Made by a program: the position numbers and the translations under genes. Shown piece by piece: positions 54,751 to 63,890 of a stretch of 64,000 nucleotides of DNA. Below the pieces are notes generated by a model. The model was not told the origin of the DNA. It searched no databases and saw only the letters and a list, made by a program, of their open reading frames with translations. The first letter of the stretch is position 1. Each line of letters begins with the position of its first letter. The stretch spans positions 25,568-89,567 of the forward strand of contig NZ_JABXYX010000002.1 in assembly GCF_017982655.1 (NCBI RefSeq), written 5' to 3'. Origin of the DNA: Brasilonema sp. CT11. GTDB lineage: Bacteria > Cyanobacteriota > Cyanobacteriia > Cyanobacteriales > Nostocaceae.

Positions 54751-55350
54751 CTAAACAGCAGCCATTTCCAGATGCTCAATCCTAGTACCCAGTATTTTGA
54801 GAAATTCTGCTAACCAACGGGGATGAGCAGGCCAAGCTGGTGCTGTGACTAAATTACCATCAACGACAACCTCATCAGCTGGAACATCCACGTAGGTACC
54901 ACCAGCACGCCACACCTCAGTGCTACAAGCAGGGTAAGCAGTGCAGTTTTTGCCTTGTAGGACATCAGCAGCAGCCAACAACTGCAAGCCGTGACAAATG
55001 GCAGCAATGGGCTTGTTTGCTTGGGCAAAATGGCGGGTGATTTCTAGTACCATGCGATTGAGGCGGATATATTCAGGTGCACGTCCTCCGGGAATAACCA
55101 ATGCATCATAGTTTTCGGCTTTTACTTCTGCAAAAGAAGCATTAAGAGTAAAATTGTGACCGGGTTTTTCACTGTAAGTTTGGTCACCTTCAAAATCGTG
55201 GACAGCAGTCCGAACTTTTTCTCCAGCTTTTTTGTCTGGACAAACAGCATGAACGGTATGTCCCACCATCTGCAAAGCTTGGAAGGGAACCATCACCTCG
55301 TAGTCTTCGACATAGTCTCCTACGAGCATCAAAATTTTTTTAGTAGTCAT
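54751..55350 (-). CDS. DJ-1/PfpI family protein
   Basis: 199 aa. The fold starts [23 protein letters not shown] (with the conserved acidic residue) and has [16 protein letters not shown] and the nucleophile elbow [15 protein letters not shown] with the reactive Cys. Members include PfpI-like proteases, glyoxalases and stress chaperones, so the activity is not certain; repair of glyoxal damage is the usual role for such sequences. ATG at 55350. Neighbours do not specify its role. Confidence 0.88.
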   Translation of the reverse strand: MTTKKILMLVGDYVEDYEVMVPFQALQMVGHTVHAVCPDKKAGEKVRTAVHDFEGDQTYSEKPGHNFTLNASFAEVKAENYDALVIPGGRAPEYIRLNRMVLEITRHFAQANKPIAAICHGLQLLAAADVLQGKNCTAYPACSTEVWRAGGTYVDVPADEVVVDGNLVTAPAWPAHPRWLAEFLKILGTRIEHLEMAAV

Positions 55351-55557
55351 TTTATTTCTAACTCATTAATCATTAATTATGAGTCAATATTAATTTATTT
55401 TTGCTTGTTTGAGTGCTGCTAGATTAGAAGTTGTTTTTAACAATGATATAATTTTTTGTACCTTCATGCCCGACTTAAACACTTTAACTTTAAAAATCGT
55501 AACATCTTTTCAAATTTTCTGAATTCCTCAGATGCGTTACTCATGAATAATGACTCT

Positions 55558-56010
55558 TCAAAGTAAATGAAATTCCTTCAAAGCTTTGGGAAAGTTTTGA
55601 TTTTCATGTCCTGGACGGCTAAGTTTAATCAAGGCAAAACGTTGTAACGAGGTTAATTCTGCCCACTGTTGAGGAGAAAGCGTTACACCAAATTCTCTCG
55701 CTTTCTCCTGGAGGTTTGTTGGTACACTTTTAACATCTAACCATGCTGGATGTAGTTCGATTAGTAACTCAGCCGCTAGTGTACCTGTGCGTTGTAAAAT
55801 CAGGTTTTGGAGATATTCCTTGTATGTTTGAATTTCAGATTCTGTAGAGCAAGGTAATTCAACCAAAGCTTCACGATCAGCTTTCGTCAAATGACTCCAA
55901 TCAGATAACTTTAACTTGATGCCAGAAATATCAAGTTTTTGGCGCACCTGCATAGGAATACAACGCAGGGAATCAACAAAATCTGCTTCAAACTCAAAAA
56001 ACTCTGACAT
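55558..56010 (-). CDS. narM: Nitrate reductase maturation/associated protein
   Basis: 150 aa. The sequence MSEFFEFEADFVDSLRCIPMQVRQKLD, LKLSDWSHLTKADREALVELPC, YKEYLQNLI and GVTLSPQQWAELTSLQRFALIKLSRPGHEN matches the cyanobacterial nitrate reductase-associated family (NarM), which is needed for active NarB in Synechococcus. It is soluble with a conserved N-terminal Cys. It lies downstream of narB on the same strand, separated by the PsiE-like gene, which fits its role. The stop of the PsiE gene is 19 bp upstream, so the two are likely cotranscribed. Confidence 0.85.
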   Translation of the reverse strand: MSEFFEFEADFVDSLRCIPMQVRQKLDISGIKLKLSDWSHLTKADREALVELPCSTESEIQTYKEYLQNLILQRTGTLAAELLIELHPAWLDVKSVPTNLQEKAREFGVTLSPQQWAELTSLQRFALIKLSRPGHENQNFPKALKEFHLL

Positions 56011-56029
56011 AATAATATTTCGCTCTGCT

Positions 56030-56485
56030 TTAATTATTTTGTTTATTACTGAATCGAATAATTAAATAACTGATTGATAAAGCAAGAATAGCAATACCTA
56101 AACCTATGATGTCAATACCTGTTACTTTTCTTAAGTCAAGAATAATTATTTTACGAGCAACAGCAATTAATGAAGTAACAATAACTAATTCAATTTGCAA
56201 AACGTGTTTCTTTAGATACCCCGTGATATTTTCTAATATTTCTAAAGCAATTAAAATATTGAGGAATAAACTAAAGATTTCAAATAAAACTGCATTAAAC
56301 TCACCATGAGGTGTATAAAATAACTCTTTAAAAAGAAAAAATCCCAGGTCAACAATTGCTGCCACAATCACTATCACCATAAAAAGAGATAGCAACTTGG
56401 ATACTAGCACTTCTATGTTTTCAATGAAGTGCATAAACTTATCATCTTTGGTGTTTTCTGCAATTCGCTTGAATAGCCTTCGCAT
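56030..56485 (-). CDS. PsiE-like phosphate-starvation-inducible family membrane protein
   Basis: 151 aa from ATG 56485 (GGGGGGTG upstream); the open frame to 56653 would add a poorly conserved, hydrophobic extension. Four transmembrane helices are seen: LSLFMVIVIVAAIVDLGFFLF, LFEIFSLFLNILIALEIL, IELVIVTSLIAVARKIII and IIGLGIAILALSISYLII. The pattern ENITGYLKKHVLQIE and VARKIIILD matches the PsiE family. The function of PsiE is unknown. It lies between narB and narM on the same strand. Confidence 0.78.
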   Translation of the reverse strand: MRRLFKRIAENTKDDKFMHFIENIEVLVSKLLSLFMVIVIVAAIVDLGFFLFKELFYTPHGEFNAVLFEIFSLFLNILIALEILENITGYLKKHVLQIELVIVTSLIAVARKIIILDLRKVTGIDIIGLGIAILALSISYLIIRFSNKQNN

Positions 56486-56653
56486 CTGCTGCACCCCCCT
56501 ATGAAGTAAAAAGTTAACAGCAAAAAGAAAAAAGAAAAACCACCAAGATAAATTTCTAGGATGGGAAAAGGATATTTTGTCGATTTGTCCTTTGTGTTGA
56601 AATGGCACTTTTTTCTTTTGCATAGCTAAAGCTAAGAGACCATCAATAAACAA

Positions 56654-56992
56654 TAGTCAAGAATTTTAAACACTATTAACTATTGACGAATTCTTCTTAT
56701 AATCAAACATACTCTGGTGTATGTCTAGCAGCTTAGCATTCTTAAGGTGACAGTTGATAACGATTCTTTCAATGCATAATATAGTATTGATTAACTGATA
56801 TCTTGTACCTATACGTGTAAACCATGCTTTACTAAAAAAAGCACAAAAAAGATACATTTTCTTATACGGATATTTCTGGAAAATCAGGTATTTCCGGCTT
56901 AATACTTAGTGCTTAAAGAACATTCAATTGTTCAGATGCAATATGTGAGCGTCCGACTGACCAAGCCTAAGTACCCTTTCAAAGCGGCTTCC
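56654..56992 (-). other. Intergenic region between narB and the PsiE-like gene
   Basis: About 340 bp, AT-rich. No gene supported; a 63-codon frame on the minus strand shows no coding character. The gap is long enough that the PsiE-narM pair may have its own promoter. Confidence 0.4.
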
Positions 56993-59227
56993 CTACACCC
57001 TTACACCCTTACACCCCTGTGTTTCTTGAAAGTTACGCAATTCAATATCAACATGAATCGCCACTAGCTGTACTGCACAAGCTTTTAATTCTGGTTGTAG
57101 TGAATCGGGGCAAGATTCAGGGTGGGTCAGAGCGTTAGCTTCGGCATTATCTGCCCAAAGCGCACCCCAATGCATAGGGACAAACACTGTACCGGGTGCG
57201 ATCGCCTTTGTAACTTTTGCCGGGAACCTGGCTTTCCCCCGACGCGATCGCACTTCCACCCACTGGTTATCTGTAATCCCCAACTTTGCAGCATCACGGG
57301 GATGAATCTCAACAAACGGTTCAGGATGCATTTGGCGAATCTTTTCAATCCGACCAGTACGGGTTTGGGTATGCCAATGACCATAAAGTCGCCCAGTTGT
57401 CAAGACAAAAGGATAATTTGGATCTGGTGGTTCCGCCAGTCCCCGCGAGTGATATGCCCCAAAGCGAGCACGTCCATCAGGGGTGTGAAAGCGGAGGTTG
57501 GTGTAGAGGCGTTTGGAGTCAGGAGGATGAGGAGGTAAAACTTCTGCCTCATCTGCCTCATCCTCCCTACCCCTTTTTTCCGGATGGGGCCATTGTATTG
57601 GACTTTGCTGTAATAGCTGGTGACTAATACCCGTCATATCGCAAGGGCGATCGCCAGTGAGTTTGACAAATTCAGCGTAGACAACAGCCGAGTTAGCGAA
57701 GGAGAACTTGTCCACAAAGCCTAGCCTGCGACCAACTTCTGCAAAAATTTCCCAATCTGCTTTTGCTTCACCAGGCGGTTGGCGAAATGCTGGACACAGC
57801 GTGACCATTCGTTCAGAATTGGTCATCACGCCAGTTTTCTCACTCCACTGTGCAGCTGGGAGCAAGACGTGAGCGTAAGCAGCGGTTTCTGTTGGATAGT
57901 AAGCGTCTTGGTAGATGGTGAAGGGCGATCGCAACAAAGCCTTCTTAGTTCGCTCCAAATCTGGCATACTCACAGCAGGATTAGTAGCAGCAACCCACAG
58001 TAACCCCACACTGCCATTTTCCAGCCCAGTAATCATGTCCCAAGCCGTCATACCGGGATTTGGAGAAATCTGTCCTGGCTTGAGTCCCCAAAACTCCTCA
58101 ACTTCTGCCCGGTGCTGAGCATTTTTCACCGTTCGATAACCAGGTAACAAATGGGATAAACCTCCTGCTTCTCGCCCTCCCATTGCATTCGGCTGACCTG
58201 TGAGCGAGAAAGGTCCTGCTCCTGGCTTGCCAATTTGTCCAGTCATCAGGTGCAGATTAATGATAGTTCTGACCTTAGCCGTCCCTTCCGAGGATTGATT
58301 CACACCCATTGACCACAGGGACAACACCCGATTAGATTGACCCCAGTAGCGTGCGGCTGTTTCTAAATCTTCAACACTGATTCCACATTGACGAGCCACT
58401 ACATCTGGAGAATAGTGGCGAATCACCTCAGCATATGCGGGAAAGTTGCTGGTGCAGTCGTCAATAAACCCGGTATCTATGTAGTTCCATCGCATCAACA
58501 AGTGAGCGATACCATTCAACAAGTCGATATCTGTACCGGGACGAATAGCTAAATGTAGATCAGCGGCTTCTGCGGTTGGTGTGCGACGGGGATCAACCAC
58601 AATCATTTTGACTTTGCGGTTCTTTTTGCGGTACTTCTCAAGTCTGTTGAAAATAATTGGGTGACATTCAGCCGTATTTGTCCCAATTAAAAATGCACAG
58701 TCCGTTAACTCCAAATCTTCATAACAACACGGTGGACCATCTGAGCCAAAGCTTTGTATGTATCCAGCCACAGCACTGGACATACATAAGCGCGAGTTAG
58801 CATCAAAATTATTAGTACCCAGATACCCTTTCAAGAGTCTCTGAGCCATATAGTAGTCCTCAGTTTGAAACTGACCGGAACCATACATACATATAGCTTC
58901 TGCTCCAGTAGTGAGGCGCACTGTTTGAATGCGATTGACAATAATATCAAAAGCTTCATCCCAACTGACACGCCGAAACTCCCCATCCAACGAGTCTCGT
59001 ACCATTGGGTAGTGCAATCTGTTTTTATCTAAAGACTCAGCGATTGTGGCACCTTTAACACAAACCATACCCTGACTAGAAGGGTGCGCTTTGTCGCCTC
59101 GCACCCGCCAAATCGGATTTCCCTGGCTATCTCGATTCGTTGCTTTGCCTAGTTGTGCTGGCGGAGAAACTTCGAGTCCACAGCCTACACCACAGTATGG
59201 ACACACGGTTTTAGTAGATTCAGTCAT
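56993..59227 (-). CDS. narB: Assimilatory nitrate reductase (ferredoxin-type)
   Basis: 744 aa. The N-terminal [12 protein letters not shown] and GMVCVKG supply the four Cys for a [4Fe-4S] cluster; the molybdopterin domain shows [14 protein letters not shown] (with the Mo-ligand Cys), [21 protein letters not shown] and [15 protein letters not shown]. It reduces nitrate to nitrite with ferredoxin as donor in the cytoplasm. A short acidic insert ([10 protein letters not shown], from a GATGAGGCA repeat) lies before the C-terminal domain. It follows nrtP on the same strand, though a gap of about 450 bp with a hairpin separates them. Confidence 0.96.
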   Translation of the reverse strand: MTESTKTVCPYCGVGCGLEVSPPAQLGKATNRDSQGNPIWRVRGDKAHPSSQGMVCVKGATIAESLDKNRLHYPMVRDSLDGEFRRVSWDEAFDIIVNRIQTVRLTTGAEAICMYGSGQFQTEDYYMAQRLLKGYLGTNNFDANSRLCMSSAVAGYIQSFGSDGPPCCYEDLELTDCAFLIGTNTAECHPIIFNRLEKYRKKNRKVKMIVVDPRRTPTAEAADLHLAIRPGTDIDLLNGIAHLLMRWNYIDTGFIDDCTSNFPAYAEVIRHYSPDVVARQCGISVEDLETAARYWGQSNRVLSLWSMGVNQSSEGTAKVRTIINLHLMTGQIGKPGAGPFSLTGQPNAMGGREAGGLSHLLPGYRTVKNAQHRAEVEEFWGLKPGQISPNPGMTAWDMITGLENGSVGLLWVAATNPAVSMPDLERTKKALLRSPFTIYQDAYYPTETAAYAHVLLPAAQWSEKTGVMTNSERMVTLCPAFRQPPGEAKADWEIFAEVGRRLGFVDKFSFANSAVVYAEFVKLTGDRPCDMTGISHQLLQQSPIQWPHPEKRGREDEADEAEVLPPHPPDSKRLYTNLRFHTPDGRARFGAYHSRGLAEPPDPNYPFVLTTGRLYGHWHTQTRTGRIEKIRQMHPEPFVEIHPRDAAKLGITDNQWVEVRSRRGKARFPAKVTKAIAPGTVFVPMHWGALWADNAEANALTHPESCPDSLQPELKACAVQLVAIHVDIELRNFQETQGCKGVRV
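57536..57590 (-). repeat. In-frame short tandem repeat inside narB
   Basis: On the minus strand GATGAGGCA occurs twice, preceded by GGGAGGATGAGG-type sequence, and codes DEADEAE. It sits in a variable loop and resembles intergenic short repeats of this genome. Confidence 0.55.
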
Positions 59228-59681
59228 GGCAATTGCACCATGTTGATAAATTGTTTAAATGTTTAGTTTGTCAAAGATAAATTCCAGCCAAATGCTATGT
59301 TTTTAAACTTGTTCTATTCAGTTGACAGCACTGACAAAATTCTCCTAATACTGATTGATAAAATCTCAGATGAGAGTGACTAATCTTTGCTTAATTTTGT
59401 TTACTTTTTGAGGAAAAATATAGTCAAAGTATTTCTACTTAATTAAAGATGAATTCAAACACAAAAAAAGTTATTACTGATACAAACTTTCGTTTTTTAG
59501 TGACTTCATTGATAGACTTTTCTTATGCAAATTATCTGAACTATTAAATTCCTTGCAAAAATCATTTGTGTGAAAATAAAACCGTAGATAAACACAGATA
59601 AATTCTCTGCGTTTATCTGCGTGCATCTGCGGTTCTAAATACTCTGAAGCGAGATTTTGATAAGAGATCAATTATTCCATC
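59228..59681 (-). other. nrtP-narB intergenic region
   Basis: About 450 bp. It carries the hairpin at 59580-59634 and AT-rich sequence before narB. I found no GTA-N8-TAC box, so separate NtcA control of narB is not supported by eye. Confidence 0.45.
59580..59634 (-). repeat. Imperfect hairpin between nrtP and narB
   Basis: AACCGTAGATAAACACAGAT then AAA (59580-59602) is the imperfect inverse of TTTATCTGCGTGCATCTGCG then GTT (59612-59634). It may stabilise the upstream mRNA end, attenuate read-through into narB, or be a small repeat element. Confidence 0.55.
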
Positions 59682-61193
59682 TTATTTCTCCGCCATCAGA
59701 CCAGAATTGTGATTCGCAACAGTTCCCATTTCTGGTGCTTCACCTTCATAAGCAGCAGCAAACGAACCCTTTGGTTCTTTCAGAAAGAAAGCACACATAA
59801 AAGCGCAGATCAGAGCAGCTATACCCATTGTGGTAAACAGCGTTGGTGCATCAGTTAAGCTAAAAATTGTCAGATAAACCACGCCTCCAAAATTACCGTA
59901 AGCTCCCACATTTCCGGCAATTTGTCCAGTAGCTTCCTTTTTAATCAGAGGTACAATACCGTAGGTTGCACCACAACCAGCTTGAGCGAAATAAGCGGCT
60001 AACATCGTGACTGCAATTGCAACTGGAAGCGCCCAACTGCCGTTAATAAAATGTGCCATTAAATAGCTAATACCAATGCCAGCAGAGATAATTGTCATAG
60101 TCCATTTACGAGAACCAAACTTATCAGAGATTAAACCTCCACTGGGACGAGAAACTAAGTTTAAAAAAGGATAAGTAGCGGCAATCATCCCAGCGACCAC
60201 ATGTTCTAAACCAAAGGTTTTTTCAAAAAACGCGGGTAGCATGGAAACAGCAGCAAGTTCCGAACCAAAGCTAATTACGTAAGCGAATTCGAGTAAAGCG
60301 ACTTGACTAAACTGATAGCGTTGGGAGGGAGTATAGGTTTTGTTACCAGTGAGAAGTTCTTTGTTAACTTGCCAAGCTTTATAGGTTTGGTAAGCAAATA
60401 ATCCTGCCAACAGTAACCAAGTCAGATACATTTGACTTAGATTCAAAAAGCGAATGTTCTTTTGTTCCAGACGCCAAGCCAATAAACCCAAGGCAAAAAT
60501 CAAACCGAAATTTGAAAGAATCATTGCCCAGAAGCTTTTAACACTGGTCACTTCTAGAGCACCATTTTTCTTAGGTCTTTGATAAATTTTCCCAGGAGGT
60601 GTGTCTTGGACACTGTTGTAATAAATGAAGCCATAGATAGCGGCGATGACACCAGTTAGGGCGATCGCAAACCGCCAATTAGAAGCGCCACCACTCATAA
60701 AGCTTGCAGCAACTGCAATTGTCGGTAGGGCAAACTCTGCCCCAAAAGCCCCAAAGTTACCCCAACCGCCATAAATCCCTTGGGCAATTCCAATCTCCTT
60801 TGGTGGGAACCATTCCGCCACCATCCGGATACCCACGACAAACCCAGCGCCAACAATTCCCATCAGCAGGCGACTGATGACAAGATGGTTAAAATTCTGC
60901 GATAGCGCTGTTGCAAAACAAGGAACAGCAGCAAACATCAGCAGCATTGAATAGGTAATTCTTGGACCAAAACGGTCTAGAAGCATCCCAATGATGATTC
61001 GTGCGGGGATTGTTAGAGCAAGGTTACAGATGCCCAAAGTCTTAATTTGCTCTGGTGCCAGAGATAACTGCTTGCCGATAGTTGTTGCAAAAGGAGCAAA
61101 GTTAAACCAACAAACAAAAGTCAGAAAGAAGGCAAACCAAGTCTGGTGCAGAATGCGATAGCGACCGTTAAACGAGAACAATCCTTTGAGCAT
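59682..61193 (-). CDS. nrtP: MFS nitrate/nitrite transporter
   Basis: 503 aa with about twelve transmembrane helices. The NNP-family signature is present: FLTFVCWFNFAPFATTIGKQL, LTIPARIIIGMLLDRFGPR (the MFS loop), GIVGAGFVVGIRMVAEWFPPKEIGIAQGIYGGWGNFGAFGAE (nitrate signature 1), and a second-half ATGQIAGNVGAYGNFGGVVYLTIFSL (signature 2). It imports nitrate and nitrite by proton symport. NrtP replaces the ABC-type NrtABCD found in other freshwater cyanobacteria. It lies 192 bp downstream of nirA on the same strand and probably shares its NtcA promoter. Confidence 0.94.
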   Translation of the reverse strand: MLKGLFSFNGRYRILHQTWFAFFLTFVCWFNFAPFATTIGKQLSLAPEQIKTLGICNLALTIPARIIIGMLLDRFGPRITYSMLLMFAAVPCFATALSQNFNHLVISRLLMGIVGAGFVVGIRMVAEWFPPKEIGIAQGIYGGWGNFGAFGAEFALPTIAVAASFMSGGASNWRFAIALTGVIAAIYGFIYYNSVQDTPPGKIYQRPKKNGALEVTSVKSFWAMILSNFGLIFALGLLAWRLEQKNIRFLNLSQMYLTWLLLAGLFAYQTYKAWQVNKELLTGNKTYTPSQRYQFSQVALLEFAYVISFGSELAAVSMLPAFFEKTFGLEHVVAGMIAATYPFLNLVSRPSGGLISDKFGSRKWTMTIISAGIGISYLMAHFINGSWALPVAIAVTMLAAYFAQAGCGATYGIVPLIKKEATGQIAGNVGAYGNFGGVVYLTIFSLTDAPTLFTTMGIAALICAFMCAFFLKEPKGSFAAAYEGEAPEMGTVANHNSGLMAEK

Positions 61194-61385
61194 TGGGTTT
61201 TAATTGAATAGAAGATCAGAAAAATTGCATGAACAAATCTGAGGCAATCGTGCAATTGCCCTAAAAACATTCATGTGGCTACATTTTTAGTGAAGCCTGT
61301 CCTTATCCCCTAAGTCATTTCTAATACTTAATGACTCAGGACAAATAACATAGAAAAAAATATGGAAATGAAATCAGGCGTAGCT

Positions 61386-63002
61386 TTAAACTGTCGCTGG
61401 TTCTCGTAAGCGTGCGCCAAAATTTGAAATCAGGAGTTCTTGCAAGACTGGTAGCAAGTCTTCACAAGGGATACCTTTGGTGACACAGGTTCCTAGTTGT
61501 GCCTCCTTGCCAACTTTCCCACCCATGTAAATATCAACCCCTTCCAGAGTTTTACCATTTTTGCGAACTTTAGTTCCCATCAAGCCAATGTCTGCGACTT
61601 GTGGCTGTCCGCAAGAGTTTGGGCATCCTGTCCAGTGAATTCGCACAGGACGAGTTAGTTCCACCTCTGCTTCCAACGCCTTTATGATTTCTAAAGCGCG
61701 GTTTTTGGTTTCAATGAGGGCAAAGTTGCAAAATTGTGCGCCTGTGCAAGAAACGAGCGATCGCGTCAACAAAGTGGGGTTAATACTAAACTTGTTAAGT
61801 ACAGGTTCTGTTAAGAAACTTTCCAGCAATGAATCAGCAATATTGGGGATAATCAAGTTTTGTTCAACCGTGAGACGGATTTCGCCACTGCCGTAAACTT
61901 CTGCCAGACGTGCGATTTCAAACATATCCTCGGCAAACAACCGACCAACGGGAATGTGTAACCCTACGTAGTTCAATCCTGGTTGTTTTTGTTTATATAC
62001 CCCAACGTGGTCGCGTTTTTCCCAATCAATTTCATCCCGTGCTGCTGCGTTGATTAACGACTTACCAAACCGTTTTTCAACTTCTGCGCGGAATTTTTCC
62101 AAACCCCATTCGTCAATTAACCACATCAGGCGGGCTTTTTGCCGATTTGCGCGTAAACCGTGATCACGAAAAACTTCCAAAACGGCTCTACACAAAGCGA
62201 CGACATCCTCTGGAGGAACCCAAACATTCAGGGGAACAGCCGCCTCACAACGTTTGGCAGAAAAGAATCCACCAACAATAACATTGAAGCCGAATATTGG
62301 GGATGAGAAAGTCATTTCTTCCTCTGCTCCCTGCTCCCTGCTCCCTGCTCCCCTTGCTCCCTCTACTTCCTTAAATGCGGGAACGAAAGCTAAATCGTTA
62401 ATTTCGGCGTGAACTGAATTATCCCGTCCACCAGTGATTGCAATATTAAATTTCCGTGGGAGGTTGGTGAACTCAGGATTACCTTCACCTTGGTTGGTAA
62501 TCATATTCTGAATTTGTTGCACTAACTCTCGCGTGTCAAACAACTCATCCGCATCTAACCCAGCGACTGGATCGCCTGTAATATTGCGGACATTATCCAT
62601 CCCTGACTGGACACTGGTTAAGTCAACTGCACGAAGTTTCTCAAAGATTTCTGGTAAATCTTCAATCCGGATGCCCCGCAGTTGGATATTTTGTCTGGTA
62701 GTAATGTCAGCGTTACCATCATCACCGTAACGCTGAATCACTTCACCAAGCACACGCATTTGCTCGCAACTGAGAATACCATTAGGTATCCGCATCCGCA
62801 TCATAAACTTACCAGGAGTGACTGGGCGAAAAAATACACCCACCCACTTAAGCCGATGATCGCGATCAGTTTCGTCCATCGCCTCCCAGCCAAGAGAGGC
62901 AAATTTTTCTATTTCTGCCTTAACAGCAAGACCATCTTTTTGTGCCTTAAATTTCTCAAACTTGTTTAAGCTGGTTGTAGTGGTAGTTGCTAGGTCTGTC
63001 AT
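61386..63002 (-). CDS. nirA: Ferredoxin-nitrite reductase
   Basis: 538 aa, longer than many NirA proteins. The sulfite/nitrite reductase repeats are intact: DGNADITTRQNIQLRGI, then the [4Fe-4S]-siroheme Cys set in SCTGAQFC and TGCPNSCGQPQVADIGLMG. It reduces nitrite to ammonium with six electrons from ferredoxin. Between FVPAFKE and FGFNVIVGGFFSAKRCEAA is an insert of about 24 residues (VEGARGAGSREQGAEEEMTF and more), partly encoded by a GGAGCAG heptamer array. First gene of the nitrate region, with an NtcA-type promoter about 280 bp upstream of the start. Confidence 0.96.
   Translation of the reverse strand: MTDLATTTTTSLNKFEKFKAQKDGLAVKAEIEKFASLGWEAMDETDRDHRLKWVGVFFRPVTPGKFMMRMRIPNGILSCEQMRVLGEVIQRYGDDGNADITTRQNIQLRGIRIEDLPEIFEKLRAVDLTSVQSGMDNVRNITGDPVAGLDADELFDTRELVQQIQNMITNQGEGNPEFTNLPRKFNIAITGGRDNSVHAEINDLAFVPAFKEVEGARGAGSREQGAEEEMTFSSPIFGFNVIVGGFFSAKRCEAAVPLNVWVPPEDVVALCRAVLEVFRDHGLRANRQKARLMWLIDEWGLEKFRAEVEKRFGKSLINAAARDEIDWEKRDHVGVYKQKQPGLNYVGLHIPVGRLFAEDMFEIARLAEVYGSGEIRLTVEQNLIIPNIADSLLESFLTEPVLNKFSINPTLLTRSLVSCTGAQFCNFALIETKNRALEIIKALEAEVELTRPVRIHWTGCPNSCGQPQVADIGLMGTKVRKNGKTLEGVDIYMGGKVGKEAQLGTCVTKGIPCEDLLPVLQELLISNFGARLREPATV
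62295..62366 (-). repeat. Short tandem repeat insertion inside nirA
   Basis: On the plus strand CTGCTCC occurs four times (62324-62351), with related CTTGCTCCCTCT next to it. It codes for the GARGAGSREQGAEEE insert and keeps the frame, although the unit is 7 bp, because the total insert is a multiple of three. Confidence 0.8.
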
Positions 63003-63252
63003 GAGCTCAACTCAATTGCAAATTCCAGAAAAGTTTTAGAGGTCGTTGCTCAACATCAAATTTTCACCCTATGGCTAACGCCACGCCTTACGGTGAGTCC
63101 AGCGCTAGTTCACCTCATAACATCCTGTTTTTCTAGGTTTATGAGGTATATAAGTAGAAAAAATTGTTTGTATTTTTTGGTGTTTACATACTTGCTAAAA
63201 ATAATCTGTTTGCTGCACTGTTTGAATACACATTATGTACTTGTTCCTCCTT
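63003..63252 (-). other. Long nirA leader with dispersed repeat
   Basis: From the predicted start site to the ATG. It contains CTATGGCTAACGCCACGCCTTACGG at 63070-63094, related to the element at 5771-6099. No leader peptide recognised. Confidence 0.5.
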
Positions 63253-63294
63253 ACATTAATGTTGGAAAGCGATGAAAATCGTATCTTTAGTTAC
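63253..63294 (-). promoter_or_regulatory. NtcA-activated promoter for nirA
   Basis: On the minus strand GTA-ACTAAAGA-TAC (63281-63294, a perfect GTA-N8-TAC) is followed after 22 bases by TAATGT (63253-63258), matching the TAN3T -10 box. This is the class II NtcA layout, in which NtcA with 2-oxoglutarate replaces the -35 box. The leader to the nirA ATG would be about 245 bases and includes a dispersed repeat. Confidence 0.82.
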
Positions 63295-63453
63295 GAAATA
63301 GTTACGAAATTTTAGAGAAATTGATTAAACTGTATCAAATAGATGCATTTTTCGCATAAAATTAAGCACAAGACACGCAAAGCCTTTTATTTACCCAGAA
63401 CAACATTTGGAATGCCACACTAGGGTTATATTTTCAACCTTCTTTTAGCAGCC

Positions 63454-63858
63454 ATGAATCGTCGTGATTTCATAACTTTCGTTGGTTTGGGTTGGATAGC
63501 AAGTTCCTTACCCGTATTAATTGCAGCTTGTTCTTCCCAAAAACCTAAAGGTTGGCAAACTGTAGGTACAACGGAAGATTTAGATAAGACTGGTCAGTTG
63601 CTTGCCAAGAACTCACCTGTTGGTTCAGTCTTGGTAGTTGGTAAATCTAAATCAAATAATCTAATTGCAGTTGACCCTACTTGTACTCATGCAGGTTGCA
63701 CAGTCCAATGGAAAGATGATGCAAAAAAATTCTCCTGTCCCTGTCATGCCTCAAAATTTGGAACTGATGGTAAGGTGCAAACAGGTCCAGCTACAGAACC
63801 GTTAGCAACTTACTCCGTCAAGATAGAGAAAAATTCGGTGTTAGTCATGAGTCGCTAA
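63454..63858 (+). CDS. Rieske [2Fe-2S] lipoprotein, Tat-type signal
   Basis: 134 aa. The N-terminus MNRRDFITFVGLGW carries a twin-Arg motif followed by a hydrophobic core and a lipobox ending in Cys26 (VLIAAC), so it is likely a Tat-exported, lipid-anchored protein. Cys77-Thr-His79 and Cys95-Pro-Cys97-His98 are the Rieske cluster ligands (Cys77, His79, Cys95, His98), with Cys82 and Cys97 placed for the usual disulphide. It is too short for a cytochrome b6f PetC, and no cytochrome b gene is nearby. It is divergent from nirA. The partner and electron path are unknown. Confidence 0.85.
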   Translation: MNRRDFITFVGLGWIASSLPVLIAACSSQKPKGWQTVGTTEDLDKTGQLLAKNSPVGSVLVVGKSKSNNLIAVDPTCTHAGCTVQWKDDAKKFSCPCHASKFGTDGKVQTGPATEPLATYSVKIEKNSVLVMSR

Positions 63859-63864
63859 TGGAAC

Positions 63865-63890
63865 ACCCCTGGTAGGAGCGGGGGTTTGGC
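63865..63890 (+). terminator. Weak hairpin after the Rieske gene
   Basis: ACCCC (63865-63869) and GGGGT (63881-63885) can pair shortly after the stop, followed by TTGG only. A weak terminator candidate. Confidence 0.3.

Noticed and set aside
56666-56857. 63-codon ORF between narB and the PsiE-like gene
   Set aside because: No ribosome binding site and no recognised similarity.
63454-63858. Cytochrome b6f Rieske subunit (petC)
   Set aside because: Too short, carries a lipobox and lies far from any petA or petB; a separate Rieske lipoprotein is more likely.
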